Assembly (NCBI RefSeq): GCF_024807225.1
Contig: NZ_JANUCO010000001.1
Coordinates: 930,001-994,000, forward strand
Direction of reading: 5' to 3'
DNA length: 64,000 nucleotides
From: Chryseobacterium ginsenosidimutans
GTDB taxonomy: Bacteria > Bacteroidota > Bacteroidia > Flavobacteriales > Weeksellaceae
The notes under the pieces are model-generated. The model worked only from the letters and a program-made list of their open reading frames with translations, made no database searches and was not told the DNA's origin. Shown one piece after another: positions 36,492-45,487 of the stretch (position 1 is the stretch's first letter; every line of letters begins with the position of its first letter). The position numbers and the translations under genes are program-made.

Positions 36492-36543
36492 AACGATTCT
36501 TTTTTTTGTATCGCTATTTCAGGACTAGACACAATTAAAAAAT

Positions 36544-36576
36544 AAAATCCTTTCCATTAATGTTGGAAAGGATTTT
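36544..36576 (-). terminator. Terminator of the NarL-type regulator operon
   Basis: AAAATCCTTTCC / GGAAAGGATTTT stem with a 9-base loop; T/A-runs on both sides. The IS ends 12 bases away. Confidence 0.88.
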
Positions 36577-36613
36577 TTATTTAAGTTAAAATATGAGTAA
36601 TGTGTTTTGTAAA

Positions 36614-37256
36614 TTAAGATTCCGCGAAACCGTTTTTGATGGCGAAAACAGCCAATCCGACGCGGGTTTTCAGGTCTAATTTGTCGCAAAGCTGATCTCT
36701 GTAGCTTTCCACAGTTTCTTGGGCTGCAGCACATTTTGTCGGCGATTTCTTTGTAGCTCAATTCGGTTACGGTGTAGGTCAAAAATTCTTTTTCACGGTC
36801 AGAAATCCTTACACTGTTTTTCGATTCTTCATTATTCATGTTGGAGAAAATGATTTTCGATGCCCATTCCGGATAGAAAAAACCATCAGAATTCAGTTTT
36901 GTAAGAGCGGTTTCGAGGTCTTTTGGATGGGTGTTTTTCAACAGATAACCTTTTGCTCCGTTTTTTATCATTTTAATGACACTTTTATCGTCACCCTGCA
37001 TGCTCAAAGCCATTACTTTAATGTTGGGATGATGTTCCTTAAGCCAAAGTACGGTCTCAAAACCATCCATAATCGGCATACTGATATCCATTAAAATAAT
37101 GTCCGGAATTTTACTGTTGTTTTCAAATTTCTGAATGAGATCTTTGCCATTTTCGGCAACATAAATGACTTCGAATTCTTTAAAATTATCAATAATTCCT
37201 TCTAAAGCTTTTGCGATAAGTACGTGATCGTCAACAATCACTATCGTTTTTTTCAT
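36614..37256 (-). CDS. NarL/LuxR-type response regulator (one-base frameshift near the C-terminus)
   Basis: Receiver domain with phospho-acceptor in ILMDISMPIMDG and LuxR-type HTH (LSYKEIADKMCCSPRTVESYRDQLCDKL). The raw frame derails at CSPR: the run at 36715-36717 has three T where two give TVESYRDQL and end at a TAA at 36614. Corrected length 213 residues, normal for the family; uncorrected, the recognition helix is lost and the frame runs into the IS. It overlaps its kinase by 4 bases. Confidence 0.88.
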
Positions 37257-38038
37257 GGCTGTCTTTTTAAAATAATATTGAGCGTAGTTCCCAAATTTTT
37301 CTGACTTTCGAGGCTGAAATTCGCCCCGATAATTTCGGCTCTGTTTTTCATGTTGGTGAGGCCGATTCCGTTTGATTTTGTGTTCGATTTGTCGAATCCA
37401 ACGCCGTCATCGTGAATGTTCAGTTCCCAAAGAGATTCTTCAGAAGTATTCAGATTAATGAAAATATTCTTACACTTAGCATGTTTTATACTATTTTGAA
37501 TAAATTCCTGAGTGATTCTGAGTAAAACATTTTTATGGGCAAACCCCAAATCAAGCTGTTCGAAGTTGTGTTTAAAACTTACCATACATTTTTTAAAACT
37601 GTTGGTATTGTCTACTTCTTCCTGAATTAAAGTTACGATTTCCTTCTGACTTATATTATCATCGGTCAAAGTTTTTGAAAGACTCCTCAAATCCTGCAAA
37701 GATTGATTGATGATCTGCGAAACCTGTTCTATTCTTTCACTTACTTCCGGAACTTTATTTTCATATAAAAGTTGTTGGGTGTAAAGGCTTACAAGGGTTA
37801 ATTTTTGTCCGATATTATCATGAAGTTCTCGCCCGATCTGCTGCATGGTTGCCTGTTGGATCTCCAATTGTGTTGCCAGCAATTCTTTCTGGTGAATCTC
37901 ATTTTTTATTTCAATTTCATTTAAATATTCCTTTTTGCGCTGCTTATATTTTCGGATGTAAACAATGATCGCTGCTACAAACAAAACGAAAAAGACATTA
38001 AATAAAATCAGTGTGATTAAGAGTTCCGCTTTCCCCAT
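37253..38038 (-). CDS. NarL-type sensor histidine kinase
   Basis: 261 residues: one membrane helix (about 8-28), a coiled coil, the HisKA_3 box IGRELHDNIGQKLTLVS with phospho-His, and HATPase_c motifs FIQNSIKHAKC, HDDGVGFD and GIGLTNMKNRAE. There is no sensor domain of its own. It overlaps by 22 bases with the gene for a 7TM protein upstream, which is a natural candidate to sense the signal for it. Confidence 0.92.
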   Translation of the reverse strand: MGKAELLITLILFNVFFVLFVAAIIVYIRKYKQRKKEYLNEIEIKNEIHQKELLATQLEIQQATMQQIGRELHDNIGQKLTLVSLYTQQLLYENKVPEVSERIEQVSQIINQSLQDLRSLSKTLTDDNISQKEIVTLIQEEVDNTNSFKKCMVSFKHNFEQLDLGFAHKNVLLRITQEFIQNSIKHAKCKNIFINLNTSEESLWELNIHDDGVGFDKSNTKSNGIGLTNMKNRAEIIGANFSLESQKNLGTTLNIILKRQP

Positions 38039-38688
38039 ATGAATGAAATTGAAAATAATGTATTCATAACAATTATTGCTACTAAAAAGCCAACATAATA
38101 AATATCATAAATTTCTTTATAAATATCAGAGATTTTTCGATAAAATTTAAGCCATTCAAAGAACGTCCAAAAAGGTAATGTTCCGATATAGAACAAAGTT
38201 ACTCCAAGATTAATGTAAAACATTCTGTTTTTGTCAAAATCAAGTATATTGGAAGAATTAATCTGTTTATTATATTCCATGACTACCAGAATCATTAGAA
38301 GAAGGCATCCTAAAGTATAGTTGAGCGAGAGCATTATTTTATGGGCTGAAGGAAAAAATACCTCACTCGGAATAAATGAAAGGACATATATTGAAGATAA
38401 GCCTATGAAAAGTTTTGGCCTGTTAAAAGATTTCGCAGCATACAACCAATAAAAAAATATAAACTGTACAGGAATTACAAGATAATTATAAAAGGCAGAC
38501 TTATCGTAATCTATAAAATTAGATCCCCATTTCCCAACCGCCTCAGCAAGGAAAATAAAAATCAGATAATAGACAAAGTACTTCCAATACTGGTTTTTTA
38601 TACGATTGTAATATAAAATTGACACGAAGGCTGCAAGTCCTTCTGCCCAAAACATTACTTCTTGTACCACTATTTGGAACTCTATCAT
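38017..38688 (-). CDS. Seven-helix membrane protein coupled to the NarL-type kinase
   Basis: 223 residues with seven hydrophobic segments (for example FVYYLIFIFLAEAVG, YLVIPVQFIFFYWLYAA, LGCLLLMILVVMEY, FLVAIIVMNTLFSISFIW) and no other domain. First gene of an operon with the kinase and the regulator, overlapping the kinase start. Probably the sensory partner; the ligand is unknown and the family is not one I can name. Confidence 0.75.
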   Translation of the reverse strand: MIEFQIVVQEVMFWAEGLAAFVSILYYNRIKNQYWKYFVYYLIFIFLAEAVGKWGSNFIDYDKSAFYNYLVIPVQFIFFYWLYAAKSFNRPKLFIGLSSIYVLSFIPSEVFFPSAHKIMLSLNYTLGCLLLMILVVMEYNKQINSSNILDFDKNRMFYINLGVTLFYIGTLPFWTFFEWLKFYRKISDIYKEIYDIYYVGFLVAIIVMNTLFSISFIWGKRNS

Positions 38689-38725
38689 TGTACTATCTTT
38701 AATATAATTTTAATTTATTTTTTTC

Positions 38726-39280
38726 TTAAAATGATTCAGTTTTTGTGCTATCTGGTGGAATAAGGTTGCCATGATTCTGACAAATAACGTTGCCTGCTAA
38801 ATTGGCAGTTCTTGCCGATGCCATCGCCAAAAATTCTCCTTCTCCCGTTGTGCTTAAAGGATTGAAGTCATAGCTTAACATTGCGCCTTCTTCATCTTCC
38901 ATTTTCAGTGTAGGAACTAAAACCAAAGTATGTTTTTCAGCATATTCCGTTCCGATTGGTGTATTTGCCATAATGCTCCAGTTGTTAACGGTCGGATAAG
39001 CAGCGTAATAAAATCTGATTCCTAAATCTTGATCTGTAACGTTCGGATTGTTTTTCAGTGTTTCGGTTTCAATATCTGAAATGAACTTTTTCAATGTTGC
39101 TAAATCGAAATGGATAGAATGTGCATCATCAATTCCTAATTGGTCTTTTACAGCCAGTAAATGATTTTTTCTGTAGTTGTCTACCAAAGTCTGGATAAAA
39201 TCACAAGTCATCGTGTTTGGCTCTGAGCTTAGCTCAAGAGCTTCAACTTCTAAATTGTCTAAGTTAGTGTTTGTTTTCAT
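38726..39280 (-). CDS. Unknown protein, 184 residues
   Basis: No signal peptide, no membrane segment, slightly acidic. Central part LGIRFYYAAYPTVNNWSIM and HTLVLVPTLKMEDEEGAMLSYDFNP look like strands of one globular domain; two cysteines (CDFIQ, VICQNHGNLIPP). I do not recognise the family. It lies 37 bases upstream of the 7TM-kinase-regulator operon on the same strand, with no terminator between, so it may be co-transcribed with it. Confidence 0.65.
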   Translation of the reverse strand: MKTNTNLDNLEVEALELSSEPNTMTCDFIQTLVDNYRKNHLLAVKDQLGIDDAHSIHFDLATLKKFISDIETETLKNNPNVTDQDLGIRFYYAAYPTVNNWSIMANTPIGTEYAEKHTLVLVPTLKMEDEEGAMLSYDFNPLSTTGEGEFLAMASARTANLAGNVICQNHGNLIPPDSTKTESF

Positions 39281-39421
39281 AAAGCTAGTTTTATAGGGTA
39301 AAATGTTAGTTGGTAATGCAAATCTCGGGAAAAAATATGTTCTTACGACACGGTTTTTTCCTGTTTATTTATGGGGTTTTTACGGATTGTAAATTTTAAT
39401 TAAAATTATAAAGAATTTGGA

Positions 39422-39429
39422 TAGATTTG
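39422..39429 (+). promoter_or_regulatory. -7 box of the FKBP gene
   Basis: TAGATTTG, 43 bases before the ATG at 39473. Confidence 0.5.
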
Positions 39430-39472
39430 CACGATTATTTAATTCATTAATCATAAACAATAAAATTATCAA

Positions 39473-40177
39473 ATGAAAAGACAGACTATCGCATTATTTT
39501 GCATAGCAGTATTTAGTATTTCATGTGCTAAGAAAGAGGAGACTAAAGTGGATAGCAAATACACGGATGACCAAAAAGCTTCTTATTATATAGGTTTAAG
39601 TATTGCTCAAAACATGAAACAAGAAGGATTCAAAGTAGATGCAGATCTTTTGGCTCAGGCTATTAAAGAAGAAATGGATGGGAAAAAAAAGTTGATGCCG
39701 GCTGAAGAAATGGATGCCTTTATGCAGGAGTTTATGCAGAAGCAACATGAAAAAAAGCAAGCTGGATCGGGGTTACAAGCAGATGAAAATAAGAAAAAAG
39801 GTCTGGATTTTCTTACAAAAAATAAAACAAATGCTAAAGTGAAGACCACAGCTTCAGGTTTACAATATGAAGTGTTGCAGGAAGGTGATGGTAAAACAAA
39901 ACCAAAAGCGTCAGATGTTGTACAGGTAAAATATACTGGAAAGCTTCTGGATGGAACTGTTTTCGACTCTACTGACAAAAATGGAGGCGCACCAATGGAT
40001 ATTAATCTGGACGCAGTAATCAAAGGATGGACAGAAGGGATCCAACTCATGAGCAAAGGATCTAAATACAGATTTTACATTCCTTCAGAGCTGGCTTATG
40101 GAGATAACGGTGCGGGACCAGCAATTCCTGCAGGCGCTACCATCATTTTTGATGTAGAATTAGTGAATATAAAATAG
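39473..40177 (+). CDS. FKBP-type peptidyl-prolyl isomerase lipoprotein
   Basis: 234 residues. Lipobox ISC with Cys18 (IALFCIAVFSISCAKK); FKBP_N dimerisation helices (about 30-100, ASYYIGLSIAQNMKQEGFKV); FKBP_C catalytic domain (about 130-234, VQVKYTGKLLDGTVFDSTD ... LAYGDNGAGPAIPAGATIIF). Speeds proline isomerisation during folding of envelope proteins, anchored to a membrane. Similar to FkpA/Mip. Monocistronic, between its own promoter and a convergent terminator with clpB. Confidence 0.92.
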   Translation: MKRQTIALFCIAVFSISCAKKEETKVDSKYTDDQKASYYIGLSIAQNMKQEGFKVDADLLAQAIKEEMDGKKKLMPAEEMDAFMQEFMQKQHEKKQAGSGLQADENKKKGLDFLTKNKTNAKVKTTASGLQYEVLQEGDGKTKPKASDVVQVKYTGKLLDGTVFDSTDKNGGAPMDINLDAVIKGWTEGIQLMSKGSKYRFYIPSELAYGDNGAGPAIPAGATIIFDVELVNIK

Positions 40178-40246
40178 AAATATTGTTGATTGTAAGGTCG
40201 GCAACAATTGAATTTGCTTATTTTAGGGCTGATGTGTTACAAATAA

Positions 40247-40275
40247 AATTTCCGCAGATTTTGTCTGCGGAAATT
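40247..40275. terminator. Convergent terminator between FKBP gene and clpB
   Basis: 12-bp stem AATTTCCGCAGA / TCTGCGGAAATT with a 5-base loop; U-rich tract mainly on the minus-strand side. Confidence 0.85.
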
Positions 40276-40308
40276 CTTTAAAAATAATTATATATGAAAA
40301 AAAACTAC

Positions 40309-42904
40309 TTATTTTTCTGCAGGTCTGAAAACCAAACCTGTTTCCTCGAAATAATCCAACGTGATTCTGTCGCCGTCATTCACGGTTTCCAGCCAAAATC
40401 TCTTTGGATAATTTATTAAGAACTTCCTGTTGAATGACTCTTTTCAAAGGTCTTGCTCCGAAAGCGGGATCATATCCTTTATTCATCAGATAATCCAACG
40501 CATCCTGAGTGGTCGTCATCACAATGTTTCGTTTTGCCAACAGATCATTGTAACCTCTCAACTGATACTGAACGATTTTTCCAATTTCTTTTTTTCTTAA
40601 AGGCTGGAACAATACCGTTTCATCAATCCTGTTCAAAAATTCCGGACGCAACGTTTGTTTCAACAAATCAAAAACCTCAATTTTGGTTTTATCAACAATT
40701 TCGTCTTGATTTTCTTCGGTAATATTCTCAAAATTCTCCTGAATGATATGCGAACCGAGATTCGATGTCATAATGATAATCGAGTTTTTGAAATTCACGA
40801 CTCTACCTTTATTATCCGTCAAACGACCATCGTCTAAAACCTGCAACAACGTGTTGAAAACATCAGGATGCGCTTTTTCAATTTCATCTAAAAGTACGAC
40901 TGAATAAGGTCTTCTTCTCACGGCTTCCGTCAATTGACCACCTTCATCATATCCAACATATCCCGGAGGCGCACCTACCAATCTTGAAACCGAATGACGT
41001 TCTTGATATTCACTCATATCAATTCTCGTCATATTGTTTTCGTCGTCGAATAAAAACTCCGCTAAAGCCTTTGCCAACTCAGTTTTACCAACTCCGGTTG
41101 TTCCTAAAAATAAGAATGATCCGATTGGTTTTTTCTCGTCGCTCAGTCCCGCTCTGTTTCTTCTGATCGCATCTGCAACCGCTGTAATGGCTTCGTCTTG
41201 ACCGACAACTCTATGATGAAGTTCGGTTTCAAGATGTAATAATTTTTCTCTTTCGGATTGAAGCAATTTTGTAACAGGAATTCCTGTCCATTTTCCGATA
41301 ACTTCTGAGATGTTGTCTGCGGTTACTTCTTCTTTTATTAATTCATTCTGGTGGTTTTGCATCTCCAATTCAAGTTTTTGCAAAGCATCTTCTTTCTCTT
41401 TTATTTTTCCGTACTGGATTTCAGCTACTTTTGCGTAATCTCCTGCTCTTGAAGCTCTTTCTGCTTCTAATTTCAAAGATTCTATATCTTTTTTGATGGA
41501 TGTTAAATCCTCAGATTTCTGTTTTTCTTTCAGCCATTTTGCATTAATTTCATTTCTTTCTTCAGAAATTTTCGAAATATCCTCTTTTAAATGGTCAATT
41601 TTTGTCTGATTTCCTTCTCTTGAAATCGCCGCCAATTCAATTTCCATCTGCATTAATTTTCTGTCTAAAACATCGAGTTCTTCAGGTTTTGAATTGATTT
41701 CCATTCTCAGCTTAGCCGAAGCTTCATCAATCAAATCAATTGCTTTGTCCGGTAAAAATCGGTCTGAAATATATCGTTGAGACATTTCTACGGCAGCAAT
41801 AATTGCCTCGTCTTTGATTCTTACTTTGTGGTGAGCTTCATATTTATCTTTAATTCCACGAAGAATGGAGATCGCAGATTCGGTATCCGGTTCTTCCACC
41901 ATTACTTTTTGGAAACGTCTTTCTAACGCTTTATCTTTTTCAAAATATTTTTGATATTCATTTAAAGTTGTCGCACCGATCGCTCTTAATTCTCCTCTCG
42001 CTAAAGCTGGTTTAAGAATATTTGCTGCATCCATTGCACCTTCACCACCTCCGGCTCCAACCAAAGTGTGGATCTCGTCGATGAAAAGAATAATTTGTCC
42101 GTTAGATTTTGTAACCTCATTGATGACTGATTTCAAACGCTCTTCAAATTCGCCTTTATATTTTGCACCGGCGATCAAAGCTCCCATATCCAATGAATAC
42201 AAAGTTTTATCCATTAAATTTTCAGGAATATCTCCGCTGATAATTCTGTGTGCAATTCCTTCTGCGATGGCAGTTTTACCAACACCAGGTTCACCAATCA
42301 GAATAGGATTGTTTTTTGTTCTTCTTGAAAGAATCTGCAACACTCTTCTGATTTCTTCATCACGCCCGATTACAGGATCAAGTTTCCCTTCTGCAGCGAG
42401 CTCGTTGAAGTTTTTAGCATATTTTTTCAAGGACTGATACGTTTCTTCTGAGCTTGCAGATGTCGCAGTGCTCCCTTTTCTTAATTCTTTAATTCCGCCT
42501 TCCAGAAGACTTTTGGTCACGCCCATATCTTTTAGCGTTTTAGAAACTTCTGAACTGGTTTCTAAAAGAGAAAGCCATAAATGTTCGATGGTCACGAATT
42601 CGTCACCCATTTTTTTAGCGATGTTCGGAGCATTCAGTAAAACTTTATTTGCCGATTGTGAAAGGTAAATGTTTCCGCCTTGGACTTTCGGAAGTTTTTC
42701 AAGATTTTCACGGTTGCGTTCTCTTACCAAAGTTGCATCTGCTTCAGATTTTTTTAATAAGAAAGGCGATATATTTTCATCCACCTGAAAGATTCCTTCC
42801 AGTAAATGTTGAGGTTCAATACTTTGATTGCCAAATTCCATCGCCACTTGCTGAGCAGCCTGGATGGCTTCCTGTGATTTTACAGTATATTGGTTTAAGT
42901 TCAT
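40309..42904 (-). CDS. clpB: ClpB disaggregase (one-base frameshift at the C-terminus)
   Basis: AAA+ chaperone that, with DnaK, dissolves protein aggregates after heat stress. N domain (1-150), NBD1 with GEPGVGKT and FIDEIHTL, coiled-coil M domain (about 400-530), NBD2 with GTTGVGKT and LLDEIEKA. The raw frame stops at LAGNRE because the run at 40386-40388 has three T; with two it reads LAGTVNDGDRITLDYFEETG and ends at TAA 40309, giving 864 residues, normal for ClpB. No CIRCE or other heat-shock operator was seen upstream. Confidence 0.93.
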
Positions 42905-43233
42905 ATTCTTTATGTTTTGTGGTTTTTTACTTTTTTAAAAAACATCAAGAAATCAAATTCTGAGGCTCAATTTCTTAATGCTTTATCAATCATTTAATTC
43001 TGAAACCATTACCGCAAAAAGTGTTCTATTGTTGAATTTATAAAAAATTAAGACAAAATTTCCGAATTATGTATTTTGAATTAAAATTAAAACGACAAAA
43101 TTTCTGATTTATAATAATTCGAATGAAAATGATGGAAAAACCGTCAGTTTTAAGATGTATCCTAAAACTTTTATAGCTTTTGTGAATCAAAAAACGACAT
43201 ATTAAATCAAAATAGTTACTTTTGCGTTTTACA
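42905..43233. other. Gene-free stretch between clpB and the TetR gene
   Basis: AT-rich, with divergent regulatory DNA for clpB and the TetR gene. Only the -7 box at 43217 can be supported. No repeat or RNA structure is seen. Confidence 0.6.
43217..43224 (+). promoter_or_regulatory. -7 box of the TetR gene
   Basis: TACTTTTG ends 9 bases before the ATG at 43234, so the transcript would have almost no leader. Confidence 0.5.
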
Positions 43234-43812
43234 ATGGAGCTTAAAGAAAAACAAAGAAAAATATTAGACGTTGCGGTAGAACTTTTCAAGGAGAAAGGGT
43301 ATATGGGCAGCTCTGTGAGAGACTTGGCAACAAAGCTCAACATAAAAGCGGCTTCTTTATATGCACATATCCGTTCGAAGGAGGAAATTCTGGAATGGAT
43401 TTGTTTCGGAATTGCACACGAATTCTTTGCTGAACTTCAGGAAGTAAAAAATACCAACGTTTCTCCAAGAGAAAAATTAAATTTATTCATTGATAAACAT
43501 TTATCAATTGTTCTCAGAAACCGGGACGTCACACACATTTATTCCAATGAATGGAAACATTTGGAAGAAAGGCTTCCTGAATTTGTGGAATTAAGAAAAA
43601 ATTATCAGCAGGAAGTGGAAAAATTGATTTCTGAAATTTATCATGCTGAAAATTGGGAATTAAGATCACCTACTTTTACGACAAGATTTATCCTTCATAC
43701 GTTAAACAATTCTTATTTCTGGTTCAAAAGAAACATTGAATCGACTACTGAAATTACCGATGAGATAAGGGATAAAATTCTTTTTGGTCTTTTAGGAAAT
43801 CACAAGCAATAA
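43234..43812 (+). CDS. TetR-family regulator, likely repressor of the paa operon
   Basis: 192 residues from the ATG at 43234; a TTG 12 bases earlier is in frame but lies in the -7 box. The TetR DNA-binding part (about 1-50) reads SSVRDLATKLNIKAASLYAHIRSKEEIL; the rest is the helical ligand-binding core. It lies 355 bases upstream of paaK in the same direction, and the paaK promoter carries a palindrome close to the PaaR operator of Thermus. By analogy phenylacetyl-CoA would release it; this is inference. Confidence 0.85.
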   Translation: MELKEKQRKILDVAVELFKEKGYMGSSVRDLATKLNIKAASLYAHIRSKEEILEWICFGIAHEFFAELQEVKNTNVSPREKLNLFIDKHLSIVLRNRDVTHIYSNEWKHLEERLPEFVELRKNYQQEVEKLISEIYHAENWELRSPTFTTRFILHTLNNSYFWFKRNIESTTEITDEIRDKILFGLLGNHKQ

Positions 43813-43847
43813 TTTTACTTAGTTATATATTCTATAACTATAGTCTA

Positions 43848-43919
43848 TGTCATTCCATAGGAATCTCAACTGTTATTGTAAAAACTATGCTTAGATTCCA
43901 CGTTCCACTCTGAATGACA
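43848..43919. repeat. GTCATTC inverted repeat
   Basis: TGTCATTC at the left end and GAATGACA at the right end, with AGGAATCT and AGATTCC inside. Related cores lie in paa spacers near 47893, 52214 and 54651. Confidence 0.65.
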
Positions 43920-43968
43920 AACTTTGTGGATACGATACTTACTTTTTAAACAGAATCTTTGTCATTCT

Positions 43969-44008
43969 GACGAAGGAAGAATCTAAGCTTTATTACTAGA
44001 GATTCTTC
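43969..44008. repeat. GTCATTC repeat, second copy
   Basis: GTCATTCTGACGAAGGAAGA with AATCTAAGC, then AGAGATTCTTC in inverse orientation. Confidence 0.55.
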
Positions 44009-44113
44009 AATACTCCTTTTAAATGAGAAACTAAACGCAAAGTTTTTCTCAATCTAAACCTCAACCTCAAAATTATTTAGAATCATTCAAAATATGACAA
44101 AAATCATAAAAAT

Positions 44114-44144
44114 TTTGCCATGTTCCAAAATCTTTTTAAATTTA
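44114..44144 (+). promoter_or_regulatory. Promoter of the paa operon
   Basis: TTTG (44114-44117), 19-bp spacer, TAAATTTA (44137-44144), one base off TAnnTTTG. The start site would fall inside the operator at 44148. Confidence 0.65.
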
Positions 44145-44147
44145 CAC

Positions 44148-44161
44148 CTAACAAATGTTAG
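44148..44161. promoter_or_regulatory. Likely TetR/PaaR operator
   Basis: CTAACAAATGTTAG: arms CTAACA/TGTTAG are perfect. It matches the CNAAC-N4-GTTNG frame of the Thermus PaaR site and lies between the -7 box and the paaK ATG, so binding would block initiation. Confidence 0.65.
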
Positions 44162-44167
44162 TTAGTT

Positions 44168-45487
44168 ATGAAGTTTGATGTTGAATATTTAAATCTTAAC
44201 CAATTAAGAAAGCTACAGTCGGAAAGATTGGTGAATTTAGTGGGTTATCTTGAGGAGAAGTCGGATTTTTATAAAGGAAAATTTGATGAATTAGGAATAT
44301 CAACTGGGGAAATAAGGACAATTGAAGATATTTCAAAATTGCCTATCACATACAAGCAAGATTTAAGAGACAATTATCCGTTCGGATTATTTACGGTTCC
44401 AAAGAATGAATTACAAAGAATTCATTGTTCAAGCGGAACAACGGGAAAACCAACAGTTGTAGGATATACAAAAGAAGATGTTGATTTATTCAGCGAAGTT
44501 GTTGCAAGATCTTTGAACGCAGCAGGAGCAAAACCGGGAATGCAGTTACATAACGCCTATGGATACGGAATTTTCACTGGCGGACTTGGGCTTCATTACG
44601 GAGCAGAGAAATTAGGAATGAGCGTTCTTCCAATTTCTGGTGGAATGACAGCAAGACAGGTTGATTTAATTATAGATTTTAAACCGGAAGTTATCTGTTG
44701 CTCACCATCTTATGCTTTAACAATCGCTGATGAATTTGCTAAAAGAGGAATCTCGGCAGACGAAATCAGTTTAAAATATGCCGTTTTGGGTTCAGAACCT
44801 TGGACGGAATTGATCAGACATCACATCGAAGAAAGATTGGGCGTTCATGCAACCAATATTTATGGGTTAAGTGAAATTATTGGTCCTGGAGTTTCGATGG
44901 AAGATTTTGAGGAAAAAGGAGGTTCTTACATTTGGGAAGATCATTTTTATCCTGAAATTTTAGATCCGATCACAAAAGAGCCTGTTCCTTTTGGTAAAGA
45001 AGGCGTTTTGGTGATTACGACTTTAACGAAAAAAGCAATGCCGCTTTTACGTTATTGGACGAACGATATCACAAGTCTTTACTATGAGGAAAACTCAAAA
45101 AGAACAATGGTGAAAATGAAACCAATTCTTGGAAGAGCCGATGATATGCTGATTGTGAGAGGCGTAAATGTTTATCCAAGTCAGATTGAAGAAACGTTTT
45201 CTCATGTGGAAGGGGTGGTTCCGAATTATTATTTAACACCAATTGAGAAAGAACAAATGTGTGTAGCGTTGGATATTGATGTTGAAATTGATGATGAATT
45301 TGTGAAAGCGCAACAAATTGAAATAAATACCGATGATTATGCTATTTTTGTCGGAAACTTTGCAAAAAGTATAGAAAACGAAATAAAAAAACGAGTAGGA
45401 ATCACCACGAAAGTGAAAATTCATGCTCAGGACAGTTTGCCTAAGTGCGAAGGTGGAAAAATTAATAGAATACTTAAAACAAAATGA
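44168..45487 (+). CDS. paaK: Phenylacetate-CoA ligase
   Basis: 439 residues, normal length. Activates phenylacetate to phenylacetyl-CoA with ATP. AMP-binding P-loop CSSGTTGKPTVVGY (87-100), YGLSEIIGPGVSME, RYWTNDIT, and the C-terminal GRADDMLIVRGVNVYPSQIE. First gene of the paa operon, directly behind its promoter and operator. Its last four bases overlap the paaE start (ATGA), so translation is coupled. Confidence 0.96.
   Translation: MKFDVEYLNLNQLRKLQSERLVNLVGYLEEKSDFYKGKFDELGISTGEIRTIEDISKLPITYKQDLRDNYPFGLFTVPKNELQRIHCSSGTTGKPTVVGYTKEDVDLFSEVVARSLNAAGAKPGMQLHNAYGYGIFTGGLGLHYGAEKLGMSVLPISGGMTARQVDLIIDFKPEVICCSPSYALTIADEFAKRGISADEISLKYAVLGSEPWTELIRHHIEERLGVHATNIYGLSEIIGPGVSMEDFEEKGGSYIWEDHFYPEILDPITKEPVPFGKEGVLVITTLTKKAMPLLRYWTNDITSLYYEENSKRTMVKMKPILGRADDMLIVRGVNVYPSQIEETFSHVEGVVPNYYLTPIEKEQMCVALDIDVEIDDEFVKAQQIEINTDDYAIFVGNFAKSIENEIKKRVGITTKVKIHAQDSLPKCEGGKINRILKTK

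Larger units (their letters stand above)
35143..36531 (-). mobile_element. Intact IS3-family insertion sequence
   Basis: 1389 bp. Imperfect terminal inverted repeats: the left end reads TGTCCCGTCCTAAAAATCC and the right end, reversed, TGTCTAGTCCTGAAATAGC; both continue into GATACA. A 3-bp target duplication CAA lies at 35140-35142 and 36532-36534. Two overlapping frames encode OrfA and OrfB. It landed between an M1 peptidase stop and the terminator of a response-regulator gene, apparently without breaking either. Confidence 0.93.
43813..44167. other. Gene-free stretch: repeats and the paa promoter
   Basis: Holds two GTCATTC-type repeats (43848-43919 and 43969-44008), a short CTAAACGCAAAG repeat fragment near 44030, and the paaK promoter with its operator. 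Confidence 0.7.

Noticed and set aside
7133..42904. Programmed translational frameshifting as the cause of the seven broken genes
   Set aside because: The coding-strand sequence at the break is GAAAC in four genes and GTTTC in three, at start, middle or end of unrelated housekeeping genes. No common slip site or stimulatory structure fits.
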